Assembly (NCBI GenBank): GCA_016713425.1
Contig: JADJPE010000005.1
Span: 5,802,501 to 5,866,500 of the forward strand
Origin: Deltaproteobacteria bacterium
GTDB taxonomy: Bacteria; Myxococcota; Kuafuiibacteriia; Kuafuiibacteriales; Kuafuiibacteriaceae
DNA length: 64,000 nucleotides
Direction of reading: 5' to 3'
Shown: piece after piece, positions 17,282-25,835 of the stretch
Layout: every line of letters starts with the position of its first letter
Position numbering within the stretch: position 1 is the first letter of the stretch
Position numbers and translations under genes: made by a program
The notes under the pieces: model-generated
The model's database searches: none
What the model saw: only the letters and a program-made list of their open reading frames with translations
What the model was told of the DNA's origin: nothing

Positions 17282-17309
17282 AATTCGACCGGAGGCTCTG
17301 CAACCTTGA
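17282..17309 (-). promoter_or_regulatory. Possible sigma-28 (FliA) promoter of fliC
   Basis: On the minus strand TCAAGGTT, a 12-base spacer and GTCGAATT resemble the sigma-28 pattern TAAAGTTT-N11-GCCGATAA in both boxes, about 52 bases before the fliC ATG. Match is partial. The presence of fliA and flgM in the same locus supports it. Confidence 0.45.
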
Positions 17310-17457
17310 GCCCTCACACCCTTGACATCGCACGAAATGAATGCACGCCACAACCCGACATCGCGTGCGTAACACCGCGATCCAGGGCGCCGCAACCAGA
17401 GATCAGGCCTGAGTCGGACGTTCTCGAAAGTATGTCGACGGAGTCCATCCGAAGCCG

Positions 17458-18330
17458 CTAGCCAAGACTGCCCGCAGCAATCTGCACCAATCGTTCGGCA
17501 ACCGCCCTTGCACCCTCGAGCGCAATCTGGCTTTCCGCAAGTTCACTTGCGGCAGCAATAGGCTCGGCTTCGATGAGCGACGCGTAGGTCTCCATCAAAC
17601 TAATCTCCACCGATTCCCGATCCTGATCGGCCAGTTGCAGCGCCGAGACTCGGCGACCGACCTCGCTCTGTGCCCCCGCGGTCTGTCCAATGGCCACATG
17701 CAGACTATCCATTGCACTCCGGATCGCATCCTGATCGTTGGTCCGAAGACCATCCGCGAGCGCATCCATGACCGAGATGACATTGACGGCCGCATCCAAG
17801 TGATCGCCCTCGACGGTGACGTTCAGGTCCTGCCCTTCTCGAATCTGGACGGCTCGACCCAGCGTGCTGCCGACAAAATTTCCGGCCGCGTCAAAGGGCT
17901 GAGTGAGGCTCGATACGCCGGCCAAGAGATACTCACCGCGCGCCGACCGAGAATTCGCCGCGCCGAGAATGCCATCCCTGAGATCCTCGATCTCGGCCGC
18001 GGCCAGGTTTCGGGAATCGGCATCGTTCGTCCCGTTCGCAAGTTGAGTCGCGAGAACGAAACTTCGCGAGAGCGCCGAGCCAATCGAAGAGAACACGAGC
18101 TCGGTCTCCGCGAGATTCTCCATCGATGTTCGAATCGCCGACTTCTGCCCACGAGCAACGGCCAATCGCGCGCGCGTTCGGGCGCCCTCGGCCCAGGAAA
18201 CGGGATCGTCAGACGGCCTCGAGACTCGAACGCCCGAGCTCATCGCCTCGCCGGCTTGCGCCGCACGATTGCGAGCGTTGCCCACGCCGCGTTGCGCGTT
18301 CTCCATCAGACGCCACTCGGTCACCCGCAT
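17458..18330 (-). CDS. flgL: Hook-filament junction protein FlgL (HAP3)
   Basis: FlgL joins the FlgK ring to the filament. The 290-residue protein has a flagellin-like N-terminus (MRVTEWRLMENAQRGVGNAR, then MSSGVRVSRPSDDPVSWAEG) and C-terminus. The ATG at 18330 is preceded by GGGAGG at a good distance; a longer in-frame start (18447) would run into the end of flgK and lacks family similarity. It follows flgK by 43 bases and is the last gene before the fliC promoter region. Confidence 0.93.
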   Translation of the reverse strand: MRVTEWRLMENAQRGVGNARNRAAQAGEAMSSGVRVSRPSDDPVSWAEGARTRARLAVARGQKSAIRTSMENLAETELVFSSIGSALSRSFVLATQLANGTNDADSRNLAAAEIEDLRDGILGAANSRSARGEYLLAGVSSLTQPFDAAGNFVGSTLGRAVQIREGQDLNVTVEGDHLDAAVNVISVMDALADGLRTNDQDAIRSAMDSLHVAIGQTAGAQSEVGRRVSALQLADQDRESVEISLMETYASLIEAEPIAAASELAESQIALEGARAVAERLVQIAAGSLG

Positions 18331-18373
18331 CACACCATCCTCCCCGGCGTTCTCCGCAACCGCGAAAGCGCCC

Positions 18374-19747
18374 TTACACCTGCTCGATGAGTTGTCCGAG
18401 GAGGCTATCGACGGTCGCGATGAATCTAACGCTCGCCTCCTGGGCATGCTGGAGCGCCGAGAGCCTCGTCATCTCCTCCTCCACGCTCACGCCCGACAGT
18501 GAATCCCGCAACGATCCGAGGACCGTCAGCTTGTCTTGCTCCAAGGCTTCGTCGGAGCTCGCACGATTCACGCGAGCCCCGAGGTCCGACAAGAAATCGA
18601 TGCTTTCGTCCAGCAGGCTCCGGCTGCCCCCAGCGAGGACCTTCTGGTCTCGAAGGTTCAAGAGGTCGGAGAGGCCGCTCGTATCCCCCGGTCCCGTCGC
18701 CGGTGCGGCCGCCGCCACATTGTCGGAGCTGGCTTCGAGTGAAGCCGAGATCGACATGCCCAACGCAGCGCCTTCAATGGACCCCGGCTCGGTGAAGAAG
18801 TCGTGCCCGGTGGAACCATCGAGTGCAGCATTGTTTCGATGCACCTCGTTGAAGCGCGTCGCAAACTCGTAAGCCAAATTGTCAAGCCGCTCAGCAGAAT
18901 CTCGCGCCACCGAATCGCGGAACGTCAGCTGCCCGCCCAGGCGCCCGGACGAAATATTGCCGGTCACGTCGTCCACGTGTACGCCATCGACCAGTTCGAG
19001 CCGGACATGACCCCCGAGGTCAGGATCGCGGCTGGTCTGGAACTCGGCCGATCGCTCGCCATCAACCAAGACCCCGCCACCATCCAAGACGAACCGCATG
19101 TGCCCATCTTCGTCGACCCGGGCCCGGCCCCCGACGATCTCCGTCAGCTGGCGAGCCGCGAGGTCCCGCTGATCGAGGAGATCAGGCGACGGATTGGTTC
19201 GATCGATCTCCCGGTTGAGACTTGCAATCTTACTTGCCAACCCCGATGCCGTCGCAGACAACGCTTCGATGTTGGCGTCCGCATCGTACTGAGATTGCTG
19301 GATCGCCAATGCCCCAGTCTGGAACATGTTCGCCACGCCCTCGGCGCCATCGACGACGTTGTTGCGCAGCTCCGTATCGACCGGCGCCGCTTCGAGTTCC
19401 ATGATGCCGCCGAAGAGGCTCGCGATCGCTTGCACGAGGTCGTGAGTGTCAGTGCCCATGCCCAGCTCGAGCGAAGAAAGTGCCCGCGCCAAGTCTGAGG
19501 CACGGCCATACTCCCCCGCTCCGTTCCACTCCTTCTGGGTCAGGAGCTGATCCGTAATACGCGTCGGGCCAAGCGACTGCACGCCGCCTGCGATAGGCGT
19601 CCCGGGGATGGCGCTAAAATCGACGCGCTGGCGAGTGAAGCCTTCCGTGGCCGCGTTGGCGACGTTGTGTCCAACCACGCCGACGCCTCGATTCGTCGCC
19701 AGCAGCGCGCCTGCACCGAGATCTAGATATGAGAACAACCCGGCCAT
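18374..19747 (-). CDS. flgK: Hook-filament junction protein FlgK (HAP1)
   Basis: FlgK caps the finished hook and starts the filament junction. The 457-residue protein has the rod/hook family N-terminus (GVGVVGHNVANAATEGFTRQ) and the C-terminal helix pair GVSVEEEMTRLSALQHAQEA typical of FlgK. Between them, residues of about 90-380 fit the usual FlgK core. It follows flgN by 29 bases and precedes flgL. Length is near the lower end of the family. Confidence 0.95.
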   Translation of the reverse strand: MAGLFSYLDLGAGALLATNRGVGVVGHNVANAATEGFTRQRVDFSAIPGTPIAGGVQSLGPTRITDQLLTQKEWNGAGEYGRASDLARALSSLELGMGTDTHDLVQAIASLFGGIMELEAAPVDTELRNNVVDGAEGVANMFQTGALAIQQSQYDADANIEALSATASGLASKIASLNREIDRTNPSPDLLDQRDLAARQLTEIVGGRARVDEDGHMRFVLDGGGVLVDGERSAEFQTSRDPDLGGHVRLELVDGVHVDDVTGNISSGRLGGQLTFRDSVARDSAERLDNLAYEFATRFNEVHRNNAALDGSTGHDFFTEPGSIEGAALGMSISASLEASSDNVAAAAPATGPGDTSGLSDLLNLRDQKVLAGGSRSLLDESIDFLSDLGARVNRASSDEALEQDKLTVLGSLRDSLSGVSVEEEMTRLSALQHAQEASVRFIATVDSLLGQLIEQV

Positions 19748-19776
19748 GACTTACCTCGCACTACGTGGACTGCTGT

Positions 19777-20166
19777 CTAGACAATCCTCCCTCCAAAAGA
19801 CCCGTGTTTCTGTTGGATTCGCGCCCGTGCATCATAGGTCTCGGCGCTGACCTGGCACTGAAGCAAGGCGGCAATACTCTCCGACGCGTCCTCCATCAGA
19901 AGCGCATTGGTCTGGGCCCGAACGCGAACTTCGTTGAGGAGAGCCCTCTGCTTCTGCGGCCATGCACTTTGCAACGCAGCCATTTCGAGCTGTTCGAGGC
20001 GATCCGCGAGCTCGCGTTTCTGCTCCGTGATTTCTCGAACGCGTGCGACATCGAGCGCCAAGACGGCGTCTCGTTCTTCCCCGAGCAGGGACAAGATGTC
20101 GTCGAGAACCGTCTGCCCAGAGGCACGCTCAGCCTCGCGACATACATCTGTCGCGTGATTCTTCAT
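19777..20166 (-). CDS. flgN: FlgN-like flagellar chaperone
   Basis: FlgN holds FlgK and FlgL monomers in the cytoplasm and delivers them to the export gate. The 129-residue protein is a long helical coiled coil (LDDILSLLGEERDAVLALDV, then ITEQKRELADRLEQLEMAAL) with the FlgN family pattern. It lies between flgM (4-base overlap) and flgK, exactly where flgN is expected. Similarity is structural more than sequence-based, so position carries part of the call. Confidence 0.85.
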   Translation of the reverse strand: MKNHATDVCREAERASGQTVLDDILSLLGEERDAVLALDVARVREITEQKRELADRLEQLEMAALQSAWPQKQRALLNEVRVRAQTNALLMEDASESIAALLQCQVSAETYDARARIQQKHGSFGGRIV

Positions 20167-20510
20167 TCTAACCTCGAGCGCTCCAATTCATCGCTGGCCA
20201 GTCGCTCCGCCAGCTTCTTGCGATCGATGTCGTAGGTCCCGGCCTCGACCTCTTCCTTGAGCTCCCGAACCGCACCCGCTCGCTCCGACTCGCTCCGTTT
20301 CACGATCGTCGAAGCCTCCTCCGAGCTGTTCTCGGCCAGCAACGCCGCGGCGGAAGCACCCTCGTCTCGTTCGACCCTGCGAATGCGCGTGACCGCACGG
20401 GGGTCCACCTCACCTGTCGAGTCTTGCACCCCTTCCAACGCTCGTGCTTTCTCGCTTGAGGAGATCTTGCTGTTGAGACCTTGAACATCGTATGGACCGG
20501 TGATGCGCAT
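20163..20510 (-). CDS. flgM: Anti-sigma-28 factor FlgM
   Basis: FlgM binds FliA until the hook is complete and FlgM is exported, which then allows flagellin transcription. The 115-residue protein starts MRITGPYDVQGLNSK, and its C-terminal half (VRELKEEVEAGTYDIDRKKL) matches the FlgM sigma-binding helices, where the pattern V..LK..I..G.Y.ID...IA..L is characteristic. A charged, probably unfolded segment comes first, as usual. It lies downstream of flgJ and overlaps flgN by 4 bases. fliA is present in the same locus. Confidence 0.88.
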   Translation of the reverse strand: MRITGPYDVQGLNSKISSSEKARALEGVQDSTGEVDPRAVTRIRRVERDEGASAAALLAENSSEEASTIVKRSESERAGAVRELKEEVEAGTYDIDRKKLAERLASDELERSRLE

Positions 20511-20531
20511 CTTCTAGACCCTGCCCTTGAC

Positions 20532-21368
20532 TTACCGAGTCGACCACCCCGAGCTGAACTTGAGGGCCGGAAGAACATTTAGGGGATCCACCGGTTTCCC
20601 TTCGCGGCGAATCTCAAAATGCAAGTGCGGTCCAGTGCTTCGGCCCGTGCTCCCGACCGCCCCCAACGATGCGCCCGCGTTCACTTCCGACCCTACCGCG
20701 ACATCGATGCGATCAAGGTGCGCATACCGTGTCTCGAGGCCGTCCCCATGATCGATGACAACCATCATTCCATAGCCGGACGTCTCCTCCGCGCGCTTCA
20801 CGATGCCACGTCCTGCAGCCATGACCGGAGTTCCGCGCGGGGCGCCGACATCGATCCCGTGATGTTCGCGAAGCTCCCCGCTGAAGGGATCAGACCTCGG
20901 GCCAAAGGCGTCGGTCAAATGACCTCGCACGGGCGCAACGCTCAAGCCTTCGACCCCCGATGCGCGGTAGGCCGAGAGCGCGAGCGCCCTCGACGCCGCT
21001 CTCCCGGTCATGGCATGCGGCCTCATCGCGTTGATGGCTGCATCCTTTAGGTTCCTCGGACCGATTTCTCCGCCGGCACCGATCGCGCCACTCGCCCCTT
21101 CGACGATCTGCTCGCCGATCCCGAGTCCGCCGGACTTCGCCACCGCCTCCGCCAACGTCTCCGTGAACATGGCGCGAACCGACGAGCCCGCAGCATCGTG
21201 GCCGAACATCGAGCCCGCGCTCGCCATCATCTCCTGAAGCAGCGAACGCAAGAAATAGGCTTCGATCCCCGAGGCGGCGTCGCGAAGCGCCTTCGCCTGC
21301 GCATCGGACGACTCGCCCGTCGTCTCACCTTTGGCGCTCGCTACGCCGACTCCGCCCTCAATCCGCAT
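20532..21368 (-). CDS. flgJ: FlgJ-type rod-binding domain fused to an M23 peptidase
   Basis: The N-terminal 100 residues (ALRDAASGIEAYFLRSLLQE, then GSSVRAMFTETLAEAVAKSG) match the FlgJ rod-binding domain, which caps the growing rod. The C-terminal 150 residues are a LytM/M23 zinc metallopeptidase with REHHGIDVGAPRGTPV and GPHLHFEIRREGKPVDP, keeping the HxxxD and HxH metal ligands. Canonical FlgJ instead carries a glucosaminidase. Here the peptidoglycan hole for the rod is therefore probably opened by cutting cross-bridges. Signal peptide is absent, as in FlgJ, which leaves through the flagellar export gate. It lies between flgI and flgM. Confidence 0.92.
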   Translation of the reverse strand: MRIEGGVGVASAKGETTGESSDAQAKALRDAASGIEAYFLRSLLQEMMASAGSMFGHDAAGSSVRAMFTETLAEAVAKSGGLGIGEQIVEGASGAIGAGGEIGPRNLKDAAINAMRPHAMTGRAASRALALSAYRASGVEGLSVAPVRGHLTDAFGPRSDPFSGELREHHGIDVGAPRGTPVMAAGRGIVKRAEETSGYGMMVVIDHGDGLETRYAHLDRIDVAVGSEVNAGASLGAVGSTGRSTGPHLHFEIRREGKPVDPLNVLPALKFSSGWSTR

Positions 21369-21425
21369 TGCCCATCCTTCGACGTCCCCTCACGTACCCC
21401 TTCGACCATCACTCGACGTCCGCCG

Positions 21426-22637
21426 TCACAGAACCTTGATCTCGGCCCGCAGCGCGCCCGCCGCCCGCAATGCCTGAAGTATGGGAATGAGATCGCGAGG
21501 CTTGACCCCAAGCGCGTTCAGCGCATCCGCAACATCGGCCACGGTTGTCGCACTTTCGACGACCCGAAGTCGCCCTCCTCGCTCCTCGACTTCGATGTGG
21601 CTATCGGGTACGACCGCCGTGTTGCCCGCGCCGAAGGCACTCGGCTGCGACACGCTCAGTCTTTCGTTCACCTCGACCTGCAGCCCCCCGTACGCGATCG
21701 ACACCGGCTCCAAGGTCACCTGGCCCCCCACCACCACGGTACCGGTTCGCTCATCGACGACGACGCGCGCAGGCGCGTCCGGCGTAGCTTCCAAGGCCTC
21801 GATGCGAGATACGAGATCCACGACCTGTCCCTTCCACCGTGCGCCAAGTTGCACCGCGACCGCGCCCGGATCCCGGACCTCAGCGCTGCCTTCGCCGAGC
21901 TCTCGGTCGATGGCGGAGGCGATTCGAGCCGCCGTCGTGAAATCCGGTTCCTTGACGTGCAGAACGAGCCAGTCCGTCGGCATCACCTGTGGGATCTCGC
22001 GCTCCACAAGGCCACCATTCGGAATTCGAGCCACGGTGACGTGATTCTTGCGCGCAAACGAACCCGAGAACGCCGACGTCACCTCGTAGCCGCCCACCGT
22101 GAGCTGGCCCTGAGCCAGCGCATAGGTCTTCCGATCGACGCCCTTGAGCGCCGTAGCAACGAGCGTTCCGCCCTCCAGACTTCGCGCCGTACCCATCGAA
22201 GAGACGACGACATCGAAATCAACGCCGGGCCTCGCGAACGGCGGCAGCTCGGCCGTGACCATCACCATCGCCACGTTCTTGGCTCTGATCTCCGCCGGAT
22301 TGATGGCCGTGCCCAACTGATTCAACAGCGTCGAGAGAGGCCGCTTCGCCATGAAGGACGACGCATCATCGCCCGTGCCCGCAAGACCGACCACCACCCC
22401 CAACCCAACGAGATGGTTCGGCCGCTGGCCGCGCACCTCGACGAGTTCCTTGAGACGCGCGGCACGCGACTCCGGAGCCACCCCAAAGACAACGAGCATC
22501 ATCACGAACGCCGCCGACATGCCCGGCATGCCCGACATGCCCCACCGACAGGCGCGACGCGAGCCCGACACAGGCTCTCGTCCTCCAGACAACATGCCTC
22601 GTGTCACGTCCAATCCGTGCATAGCTCGTCCTCCCAT
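21426..22637 (-). CDS. flgI: Flagellar P-ring protein FlgI
   Basis: FlgI builds the P-ring around the rod in the periplasm. After a 60-residue N-terminal region containing a signal-like segment (MPGMSAAFVMMLVVFGVAPE), the 403-residue protein shows family motifs LVGLGVVVGLAGTGDD, NVAMVMVTAELPPFARPG and VVDERTGTVVVGGQVTLEPV. The start is uncertain: the ATG at 22637 overlaps the flgH stop by one base, but an internal ATG closer to the signal segment would give a more usual leader. Downstream is flgJ, 57 bases away. Confidence 0.95.
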   Translation of the reverse strand: MGGRAMHGLDVTRGMLSGGREPVSGSRRACRWGMSGMPGMSAAFVMMLVVFGVAPESRAARLKELVEVRGQRPNHLVGLGVVVGLAGTGDDASSFMAKRPLSTLLNQLGTAINPAEIRAKNVAMVMVTAELPPFARPGVDFDVVVSSMGTARSLEGGTLVATALKGVDRKTYALAQGQLTVGGYEVTSAFSGSFARKNHVTVARIPNGGLVEREIPQVMPTDWLVLHVKEPDFTTAARIASAIDRELGEGSAEVRDPGAVAVQLGARWKGQVVDLVSRIEALEATPDAPARVVVDERTGTVVVGGQVTLEPVSIAYGGLQVEVNERLSVSQPSAFGAGNTAVVPDSHIEVEERGGRLRVVESATTVADVADALNALGVKPRDLIPILQALRAAGALRAEIKVL

Positions 22638-23455
22638 CAGAACGGCCAGATCACTTGGAGAAGTGATGTCAGCCAGCCTTGCCGCTGCTGGTCACTTACA
22701 TCGCCATCGCCCAAGTACTGGATCTCGGCATCCGCCAAGCGCGACGACGACACCGATCCGTCCGCGCCCACGTCCGTCTGCCGGACGATTCCGCTCACAT
22801 AAAGATGTCGTTCTTCCTCACCGATCACGACGACCTTCGTGCCTTCGACATAGAGATCGCCGTTCGGCAGCATCGCCTGAACCCGAACCGGAAGCATCGC
22901 GCTCACCTGGCCCCGGCGTTGAATCTTTCCTCCGCCCGCAAACTCGTAGTCAGACTTCGCGCCGAAGAGCGCCTTCCAATCGACATCCGGTTTGAGCTTC
23001 TCGAGCGCGCCCGAAAGCCCAAAGCTCTGCTCGCTCGATCGATCGAGCTTCGTGCTCGCGTCGTGGGACGCCGAATCCGATTCCTCGATCCGAATTACGA
23101 TCACATCGCCAACATTCGAAGGCCGAACGTCTTCGATGAGCCCGAAATTCGCGCCTGCGGCCAAGCTCCCCGCGCCGATGGTCGAGGAGACGGCATAAAC
23201 ACCCGGCTCGAACGCGCGGTGTCGACGCTCGACGCTGGGCCGTTCGTGAGCGCACGCACTCAACCCCACCATCAGAAGCGTCGCGCAACGCCCAAGCCTC
23301 CTTTGTCTAGCGCATCTCACGTGCCTCACGTGTCTCGCGTGACGCGCCTTGCCCGCAAGGCCGCGGCGGTTCCAGGTGCTCGTGCTCGTGCTCCTGTTCG
23401 TGCTCGTGCTCGTGCTCGTTGATCTGGTTGTGGCTGGGGTCGTGGTCAACGTCAT
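22637..23455 (-). CDS. flgH: Flagellar L-ring lipoprotein FlgH
   Basis: FlgH forms the L-ring in the outer membrane. The lipobox LMVGLSAC places the lipidated cysteine at residue 68, followed by the FlgH domain (GDVIVIRIEESDSASHDAST, then KIQRRGQVSAMLPVRVQAML). The ATG at 23455 overlaps the flgA stop as ATGA and has a good ribosome site (AAAGGGGAGA), so I used it. This gives an odd leader of about 67 residues before the cysteine, partly built from a Ser-Thr hexamer repeat. A GTG at 23320 would give a normal lipoprotein leader, so initiation there is a real alternative. Confidence 0.92.
   Translation of the reverse strand: MTLTTTPATTRSTSTSTSTNRSTSTSTWNRRGLAGKARHARHVRHVRCARQRRLGRCATLLMVGLSACAHERPSVERRHRAFEPGVYAVSSTIGAGSLAAGANFGLIEDVRPSNVGDVIVIRIEESDSASHDASTKLDRSSEQSFGLSGALEKLKPDVDWKALFGAKSDYEFAGGGKIQRRGQVSAMLPVRVQAMLPNGDLYVEGTKVVVIGEEERHLYVSGIVRQTDVGADGSVSSSRLADAEIQYLGDGDVSDQQRQGWLTSLLQVIWPF
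23376..23419 (-). repeat. Hexamer (gtgctc) repeat in the flgH leader
   Basis: Seven hexameric gtgctc-type units encode alternating Ser-Thr in the extension ahead of the FlgH signal sequence. Slippage by whole units would preserve frame. Confidence 0.85.
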
Positions 23456-24225
23456 GGCGCAGTCTCCCCTTTTTCCGCGAGCACCCGGCCTCCGACGAGC
23501 ACGCCCCGCACAAGTCTCGACCCGCCTTCCAGTCCCCCACCAATCCTGACCAGTGCCTCTGCGCCGGGACGCGTGCCGCGCTCGAGCGTGCCTCGAGTCG
23601 CGATCGTCAGTGCCCCTCTTTGCACGACGACCTCCACCTCAGTGCCTCGAGCCGTGGGCGGTGGGAGTTCTATAGCGCGCTGGGTCACCACGTCTCCAAG
23701 GGCCATAGCCTCGAACACACGAAGTCCGACCAGGGCCCTCGGGTCGAGAGAAGTCCCCACCTGACCCGCACTCTCTGCTCGTCGCTCAAAGATCAGATCA
23801 CCGTCCTGAATCATCTCCCCAGGCGCGAGCGCTCGAGTCGCCACAAGCACGTTCTTCGGCGCGCGCAGCCGAACCGCGACGAAGAACTTCCGAGGGCGCG
23901 GCCGGCTGCTGGTCGCGTCATCGTCGACGACATGAACGACGACGCTTTGGACACCTTCACGTGGCGCCTTCAGCCAGACGATCCGAAACTCCGCCCGGTC
24001 GAGCTTCCGAAGGGCGGACGGGGCCCTCACGACCTCGCCGACGAAGCGTCCGTCGAGCGACATCTCGAGAGCGCGTTCCAGCGCGCCCTCGACCGTGCCC
24101 TCGACCTCGTCGCTTCCCGTCTCTTGCCCATCGTGCAAGGTCGAAGCACTCGCACTCCCTCCCGCGCTGATCAGCGCCGCGAAGACCAACGCAGCCGATG
24201 CAGCTAGACCTTCAACCCGCAACAT
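23452..24225 (-). CDS. flgA: P-ring assembly chaperone FlgA
   Basis: FlgA is a periplasmic chaperone needed for P-ring assembly by FlgI. The 257-residue protein has an N-terminal signal peptide (AASAALVFAALISAGGSASA) and a C-terminal SAF-like domain (VATRALAPGEMIQDGDLIFE, then PRALVGLRVFEAMALGDVVT), followed by the FlgA beta end (VVVQRGALTIATRGTL). It follows flgG by 4 bases and its stop overlaps the flgH start. The order flgF-G-A-H-I-J is that of many deltaproteobacterial loci. Confidence 0.92.
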   Translation of the reverse strand: MLRVEGLAASAALVFAALISAGGSASASTLHDGQETGSDEVEGTVEGALERALEMSLDGRFVGEVVRAPSALRKLDRAEFRIVWLKAPREGVQSVVVHVVDDDATSSRPRPRKFFVAVRLRAPKNVLVATRALAPGEMIQDGDLIFERRAESAGQVGTSLDPRALVGLRVFEAMALGDVVTQRAIELPPPTARGTEVEVVVQRGALTIATRGTLERGTRPGAEALVRIGGGLEGGSRLVRGVLVGGRVLAEKGETAP

Positions 24226-24229
24226 TGCA

Positions 24230-25015
24230 TCACCTCAGATTCGAGATCTGCTGCAGCATCTCGTCCGACGCTCGAATCACACGTGCATTAATCTCATACG
24301 CTCGCTGTCCCGAGATGAGGTCGATCATCTCCTCGACCACCTTCACATTCGACATCTCGACCGTTCCCTGCGCGAGTCCTCCCGTACCATTTTGCCCCGG
24401 AGTGCTTGCGATCGCCGTGCCCGAAGCGATGGTCTCGCGGAAGACATTGTGTCCGAGGGCGAGCAACCCACCGGGGTTGGCAAACGTTGCAAGCTCGATG
24501 CGCCCGACCTCCGTCGGCGTCGCATCGCCGGCGACGGTCACCATCACCACGCCATCGGGTGCGATCGAGATCGACTGGGCATCGGGCGGGATCACGACGT
24601 CCGAGACGAGCGGGTGACCGCTTCCATCGACCATCCGACCTTGCACGTCGAGCTTGAAGGAACCATCACGCGTGTAGCCAACCTCACCCGAGGGCATGCT
24701 CACCGGAAAGAATCCCGCCCCCTCGATGGCGACGTCGAGCGGGTTGCTCGTCTGCCGCATGTCGCCCTGCGAGAACACGCGATCGGTCCCCACCGTTCGG
24801 ACGCCCATGCCCACCTGTTCACCGGTCGGAGACATCGAGTCCGCTCCGGTCCGAGCCCCGGGCGCGCGCGAAACGCTGTAGAGCATATCCTCGAACTCTA
24901 CGCGGCTCTTCTTGAAGCCAGGCGTTGAGACGTTCGCGATATTATTGGCCGTCACGTCAAGACGGGTCTGCTCGGCTTCCATTCCGCTCGCCGCGGTCGA
25001 CAGTGAACGTATCAT
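24230..25015 (-). CDS. flgG: Distal rod protein FlgG
   Basis: FlgG forms the distal rod that crosses the P- and L-rings. The 261-residue product starts MIRSLSTAASGMEAEQTRLD and has the rod-family motif VTANNIANVSTPGFKKSRVE and C-terminal NVKVVEEMIDLISGQRAYEI. A strong ribosome site (AAAGGGAGA) precedes the ATG at 25015, so the 11-codon upstream extension is rejected. A 109-base spacer, with a 6-bp hairpin at 25044-25060, separates it from flgF. Confidence 0.97.
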   Translation of the reverse strand: MIRSLSTAASGMEAEQTRLDVTANNIANVSTPGFKKSRVEFEDMLYSVSRAPGARTGADSMSPTGEQVGMGVRTVGTDRVFSQGDMRQTSNPLDVAIEGAGFFPVSMPSGEVGYTRDGSFKLDVQGRMVDGSGHPLVSDVVIPPDAQSISIAPDGVVMVTVAGDATPTEVGRIELATFANPGGLLALGHNVFRETIASGTAIASTPGQNGTGGLAQGTVEMSNVKVVEEMIDLISGQRAYEINARVIRASDEMLQQISNLR

Positions 25016-25124
25016 CGCTTCTCCCTTTGAACGGTCGCGTGGTCGCACCTAGCGGGTGCGGGCCGCGCGAACCTATCCCGCCGCGACCTTTCCGGACGCG
25101 CACGCATCGTCTCATTCGTCTCGC

Positions 25125-25835
25125 TCAGCGTTTGCCGAGCTCACTCGTTCGGCGATCGATCTCGCCGAAGTTTTCGATCATCTTCGTCAACATCTCGAAG
25201 GCGCGCGAGGCGCGCACGACATCGACCATGCCTCTCACCGCATTGGTGTTCGAGTATTCCAGCGCTCCGCCCACCACGCTGCCCCCTTCGTGTGCAACAC
25301 GAACGGCGGCGTTTGGCGCAACGAAGCGCGAGCCTGCGGCCACGAGCTGCGAACCATCGACGCGCACGATGCCGATCTCTCCGCTCTCAACGCCGCCCAC
25401 GCTCACGACGCCTCCGCCCGAGACATCAACCAGCTCTCCGCTGGTCGGCAGTGAGATCGCCTGACCGCTCCCGTCGAGAATGGGAAAGCCATCGACCGTC
25501 ACCAGGTAGCCATCGGAGGACACCTGTCCGCGTTCGCTCCTCGAAAGCATGAGACCGTGGTCCGTCCCGACGACGAGAAACCCGTCGCCCTCGACCGCCA
25601 AGTCAAGTGCACGACCGGTCTCACGGAGCACGCCCGGCGCTGTATCCACGGCGGTTTTCACTTGCGCCACTTGCGAAAGTCCATCGCCGCCCGTCGCCGA
25701 AAGAACCTCACTGAAGACCGCGGTCTTCGCTTTGTAGCCCGCGGTGTTCGCGTTCGCGATGTTGTCGGCGGTGATATCGAGCGAACGCTCGGCGGCGAGC
25801 GCGCCCGACACGGCCATGTAGAGCCCTCTCTCCAT
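25125..25835 (-). CDS. flgF: Proximal rod protein FlgF
   Basis: FlgF is part of the proximal rod between FlgC and FlgG. The 236-residue protein has MERGLYMAVSGALAAERSLD, the rod motif DITADNIANANTAGYKAKTA and the C-terminal AVRGMVDVVRASRAFEMLTK helix. It shares one base with the fliA stop (25835), so it is probably translationally linked to fliA. The combination of FlgF length and flgF-flgG order makes the call secure. Confidence 0.93.
   Translation of the reverse strand: MERGLYMAVSGALAAERSLDITADNIANANTAGYKAKTAVFSEVLSATGGDGLSQVAQVKTAVDTAPGVLRETGRALDLAVEGDGFLVVGTDHGLMLSRSERGQVSSDGYLVTVDGFPILDGSGQAISLPTSGELVDVSGGGVVSVGGVESGEIGIVRVDGSQLVAAGSRFVAPNAAVRVAHEGGSVVGGALEYSNTNAVRGMVDVVRASRAFEMLTKMIENFGEIDRRTSELGKR

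Noticed and set aside
24407..24422. Sigma-54 like element GGGCACG-N4-TCGCA inside flgG
   Set aside because: Only two mismatches, but it lies in coding sequence over 170 bases before flgA, and matches this good are expected by chance several times in a window of this size.
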